Made by a program: the position numbers and the translations under genes. Positions 61,672 to 64,000 of a DNA stretch of 64,000 nt are shown here, piece after piece. The stretch spans positions 8,655,487 through 8,719,486 of the forward strand of contig OZ023181.1 in NCBI GenBank assembly GCA_963995505.1. Reading direction: 5' to 3'. Positions within the stretch are counted from its first letter, which is position 1. Each line of letters begins with the position of its first letter. The notes below the pieces were generated by a model. That model saw only the letters and a list, made by a program, of their open reading frames with translations, ran no database searches and had not been told where the DNA came from. The DNA is from Hypericum androsaemum. Taxonomy: Eukaryota > Streptophyta > Magnoliopsida > Malpighiales > Hypericaceae.

Positions 61672-62957
61672 TGATGCAGGCGGAAACGTATAGAACACAA
61701 CGATAGTTACTTGTTCCATAGACTCGCAAGAGAACAATCGGAAAGACAAGACAAGTAGGGAAACCCTAAATTTTATAATCAATTCAACCAACCAAAACAA
61801 TAGACAATATGTCCTATTTATAAAGAACCAAAATAAATCTATTAACTAGAATCCTACTATAAATAAAACACATAATAATAATTTAAAACATAAAGCTAAT
61901 TAATAAATATGTTTCCATCCTTATCTCCATCATTCTCCCCCGGTTGGAGAAATTTATCCTCGAATTTGGTATGGTCGGCCAGTTTGAGATCTTTGTATGT
62001 GCACTATTGAACACCTTCGAGCCCTGTGTGGACACTTGGTATCTCCCATCCCAACAGAATAAATATTTAGAAATATTGGAACCATAAATATGCACACGAA
62101 AGACCACAAAATTGCTATTTCGGACAAATCTGTCAGCATCCTTGAGATTGTTCCATGAGTTCAACAATGGAGAACTCTCAACATATGCGAACTTATCGAC
62201 TCCGAGAAAGTCAATATGCTCGACATACTCGACTTTATAATCCTAAAAAATTGAGTTAAAGACACATCTAGAAACTCACCAACAATAACTTCCTTAACCT
62301 CGTCCTCGTCACCAGGGTAGCAGTCGTAAATTGGTGGACCAAAGAAGTCATCAATTACTTCATCATCAGAAAAAATCTGATCGGTTGGCGCAAGCGGTGC
62401 CCAGGAGTTGTCCACGGTAACCTCATCATCCGACTCCATGTGCTCGACGACGGGTGGTAGAGAAGTTGGTCACGCGCATTGCGTAGTTCTTATCGTCGTG
62501 GCATTTTTGGCCGCCTGGGTGCGCAAGAAGTCCATGACTTCGTCATAGTTTTGCTGAAGAACAGCAATTTGTTGTGACATCACGTCCATCCAATGGTCCA
62601 TCCGTTGTTCCAGACGTTCAAGATCCAACGTCTCCTGCTGATTGCCACGTTTCAAAGGCATGATGAAGGAGCGTAGATGGTCTCTCTGATACCAACTGAT
62701 GTAGGCGGAAACGTATAGAATACAACGATAGTGACTTGTTTCGTAGATTCACAAGAGAACAATCGGAAAGACAAGACAAGTAGGGAAACCCTAAATTTTA
62801 TAATCAATTCAACCAACCAAAACAATAGACAATATATCCTATTTATAAAGAACCAAAATAAATCTATTAACTAGAATCCTGCTATAAATAAAATACATAA
62901 TAATAATCTAAAATATAAAGCTAATTAATAAATATATTTCCATCCTTATCTCCATCA
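61672..62957 (-). mobile_element. Nested non-autonomous LTR element (gypsy-derived LARD/TRIM type)
   Basis: Two 261-bp LTRs (61672-61932 and 62697-62957) run TGATG...CATCA. They flank a 764-bp interior, all bordered by a perfect CTATT duplication (61667-61671 and 62958-62962) inside the copia-2 3' LTR. On the minus strand a primer-binding site TGGTATCAGAGAGACC follows the upstream LTR by two bases, and a G-rich polypurine tract GGGGGAGAA precedes the other. By hand count the LTRs differ at about 13 of 261 positions, fewer than those of the host element, as expected for a later insertion. Confidence 0.93.
62161..62661 (-). pseudogene. Gag-pol junction remnant of the nested element
   Basis: On the minus strand an ATG at 62661 opens MPLKRGNQQETLDLERLEQR, a coiled-coil-like N terminus typical of gypsy gag, and stops at 62470. 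In the same frame a second stretch includes DDFFGPPIYDCYPGDEDEVK. This recalls the acidic PPIYD segment near the junction of gag and pol in Ty3/gypsy polyproteins. Capsid, protease, RT and integrase are absent, so most of the coding interior has been deleted. Confidence 0.65.
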
Positions 62958-63259
62958 CTATTGTAATACGATTTCCTTCTTGTTTACAAGGAAACTTGCT
63001 TAGCAAGATAGGTTACTATAAGGCTATTTATATGCCGTCCCTTTCAATGAATAAACCAAGCGGTTAGAATTCTTCATTTATTTCAATTAAGGACCGTCGA
63101 TACCAACTTGTAATGTTTGTTAATAGTGTAATCGTTTTGTACTTTAGAAATCAGCTGGGTATCATCCCGTGATCCTACAAATACTTGTTAATGTAATAGA
63201 TATGTCCATGTTGTGATCGTGGACCAAATCGGTTGATGAAAGTTTCTCCCACTCTCTCC

Positions 63260-63262
<3 letters not shown>

Positions 63263-63301
<39 letters not shown>
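63263..63301 (+). repeat. (CT)n microsatellite
   Basis: A pure CT run of about 39 bases. Open frames of Ser-Leu or Arg-Glu repeats across it are artefacts. Confidence 0.92.
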
Positions 63302-63304
<3 letters not shown>

Positions 63305-64000
63305 AACCACTTAGAATTGCATCGAGTGGCCTTCTTGCAGGCGCTCCTAACGTGTTCGTCTTCTTGTTTGACCAATTTCCACACTTTAATAGGCATCAGA
63401 GCCTACCTTCTTGGCTCCAATGATAATTATGAAGATTGATGAAGTTGATGCCCTAGTCAAATAAGAAATGGAACTAGTTAGATAATCCTTTTTGGAGAAT
63501 TGACTAAGTCTATGGCTCTCATGGCAGATAAGTACGATATATACGTTCAGTACTGGAAATCTGGTTACTCTTAATTATTGGAGATTTGTAGTTTTTTATA
63601 TTAAGTTTGGATTCAGATGTTTCAGTTTATTTAAGAATACAAACCTTATTGTTTCTGATGTTCTATATAATGCTTTATATAAGCTGAAGCTCAATAATAT
63701 TTTCTCTAAATCTCTATTTAGTATTTAGAAAAACTTACGCTCAGGTTCCTATAGTTTGGCGTCCCTCCCTCTGGGGTCTCTACATTTCTGAAATCGTTCC
63801 TGACATCCCAGAAGTTTGGTTTTATCAACTCTCGGGTCCCTGACTGCTCTTTTTTCATTTTTGGTCATGGAAATGACCAAAATACTCTTAACAAAAAATA
63901 AAAAAATTTACCTTCTTCAAACTTTGAACAAAAACACCAATCACTAGAAACCAACCAAAAAATAAAATAAACTAACAAAAATCAAGAACACAACCAAGAA
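63302..64000. other. Window end, no supported gene
   Basis: The segment from about 63730 has phrases such as CAGGTTCCTATAGTTTGGCGTCCC and TCGGGTCCCTGACT. These resemble the sub-terminal region of plant DNA transposons with GGTCCCT motifs, but the other end would lie beyond the window. Confidence 0.35.

Larger units (their letters stand above)
57023..63076 (+). mobile_element. Ty1/copia retrotransposon 2 with TTTAT target duplication, 3' LTR split by a nested insertion
   Basis: The 5' LTR is 57023-57222 (200 bp, TGTTGG to TTCA). It is followed at once by the primer-binding site TGGTATCAGAGC (57223-57234). The 3' LTR starts at 61586 (TGTCGGAG) after a purine tract GAGAGGGAG, and is interrupted at 61671. 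It resumes at 62958 and ends at 63076. The two parts minus the 5-bp duplication give exactly 200 bp. TTTAT flanks the element at 57018-57022 and 63077-63081. By hand count the LTRs differ at about 17 of 200 positions. Internal frames are broken by many stops. Confidence 0.95.

Overview
The window reads as nuclear DNA of a eudicot plant. It has long AT-rich intergenic stretches, GT-AG introns, five plant protein-coding genes and nested plant retrotransposons. There are no operons or ribosome binding sites. I rebuilt every spliced model by hand from open frames, splice dinucleotides and phase. No alignment or RNA evidence was available.

The gene-bearing part is about 0.5-29 kb. In order it holds: the last exon of a light-harvesting-like protein resembling STRESS ENHANCED PROTEIN 2 (509-778, +); an intronless MIZU-KUSSEI 1/DUF617 protein (3703-4437, +); a two-exon small membrane protein with a C-terminal LKCLG motif (7787-9930, +); a two-exon precursor of a plant elicitor peptide, PROPEP type (14045-14581, +); a five-exon putative chloroplast membrane protein (16650-18449, -); and the ten-exon RKP/KPC1-like SPRY-RING ubiquitin ligase (19178-28871, -). 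From memory, the Arabidopsis segment At2g21970-At2g22010 has SEP2, a DUF617 gene, PROPEP6 and RKP in this order, so the block looks like conserved microsynteny. It also places the elicitor gene, whose sequence evolves fast, among conserved neighbours.

From about 29.6 kb on the window is almost entirely mobile DNA. A 755-bp Mutator-like element with about 120-bp inverted ends and a 10-bp target duplication carries a GC-rich first-exon-like fragment (29608-30362). Two degenerate LINEs follow (31770-33839, and about 36.1-43.5 kb, the latter split by a 1.37-kb insert). Next is a copia element with about 840-bp LTRs (44670-50902), then a 23-bp minisatellite (about 53.1-53.8 kb) and a Cassandra-like TRIM with 5S-rRNA-like LTRs plus an inverted third LTR (54477-55520). 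A second copia element has 200-bp LTRs and the duplication TTTAT (57023-63076). Its 3' LTR is split by a minus-strand non-autonomous gypsy-like element with 261-bp LTRs and the duplication CTATT (61672-62957). Every retroelement reading frame is broken by stops or frameshifts. Smaller elements (a SINE, a hAT-type MITE, TIR elements ending CAAxGTTTTAAAA) lie between the genes.

The genes do not form one pathway. The most biologically notable gene is the PROPEP, whose product would be cut to a C-terminal peptide of about 23 residues that signals damage through PEPR receptor kinases. RKP is a cell-cycle ubiquitin ligase, MIZ1-like proteins act in root tropism and auxin-related growth, and SEP2 is a thylakoid photoprotection protein.
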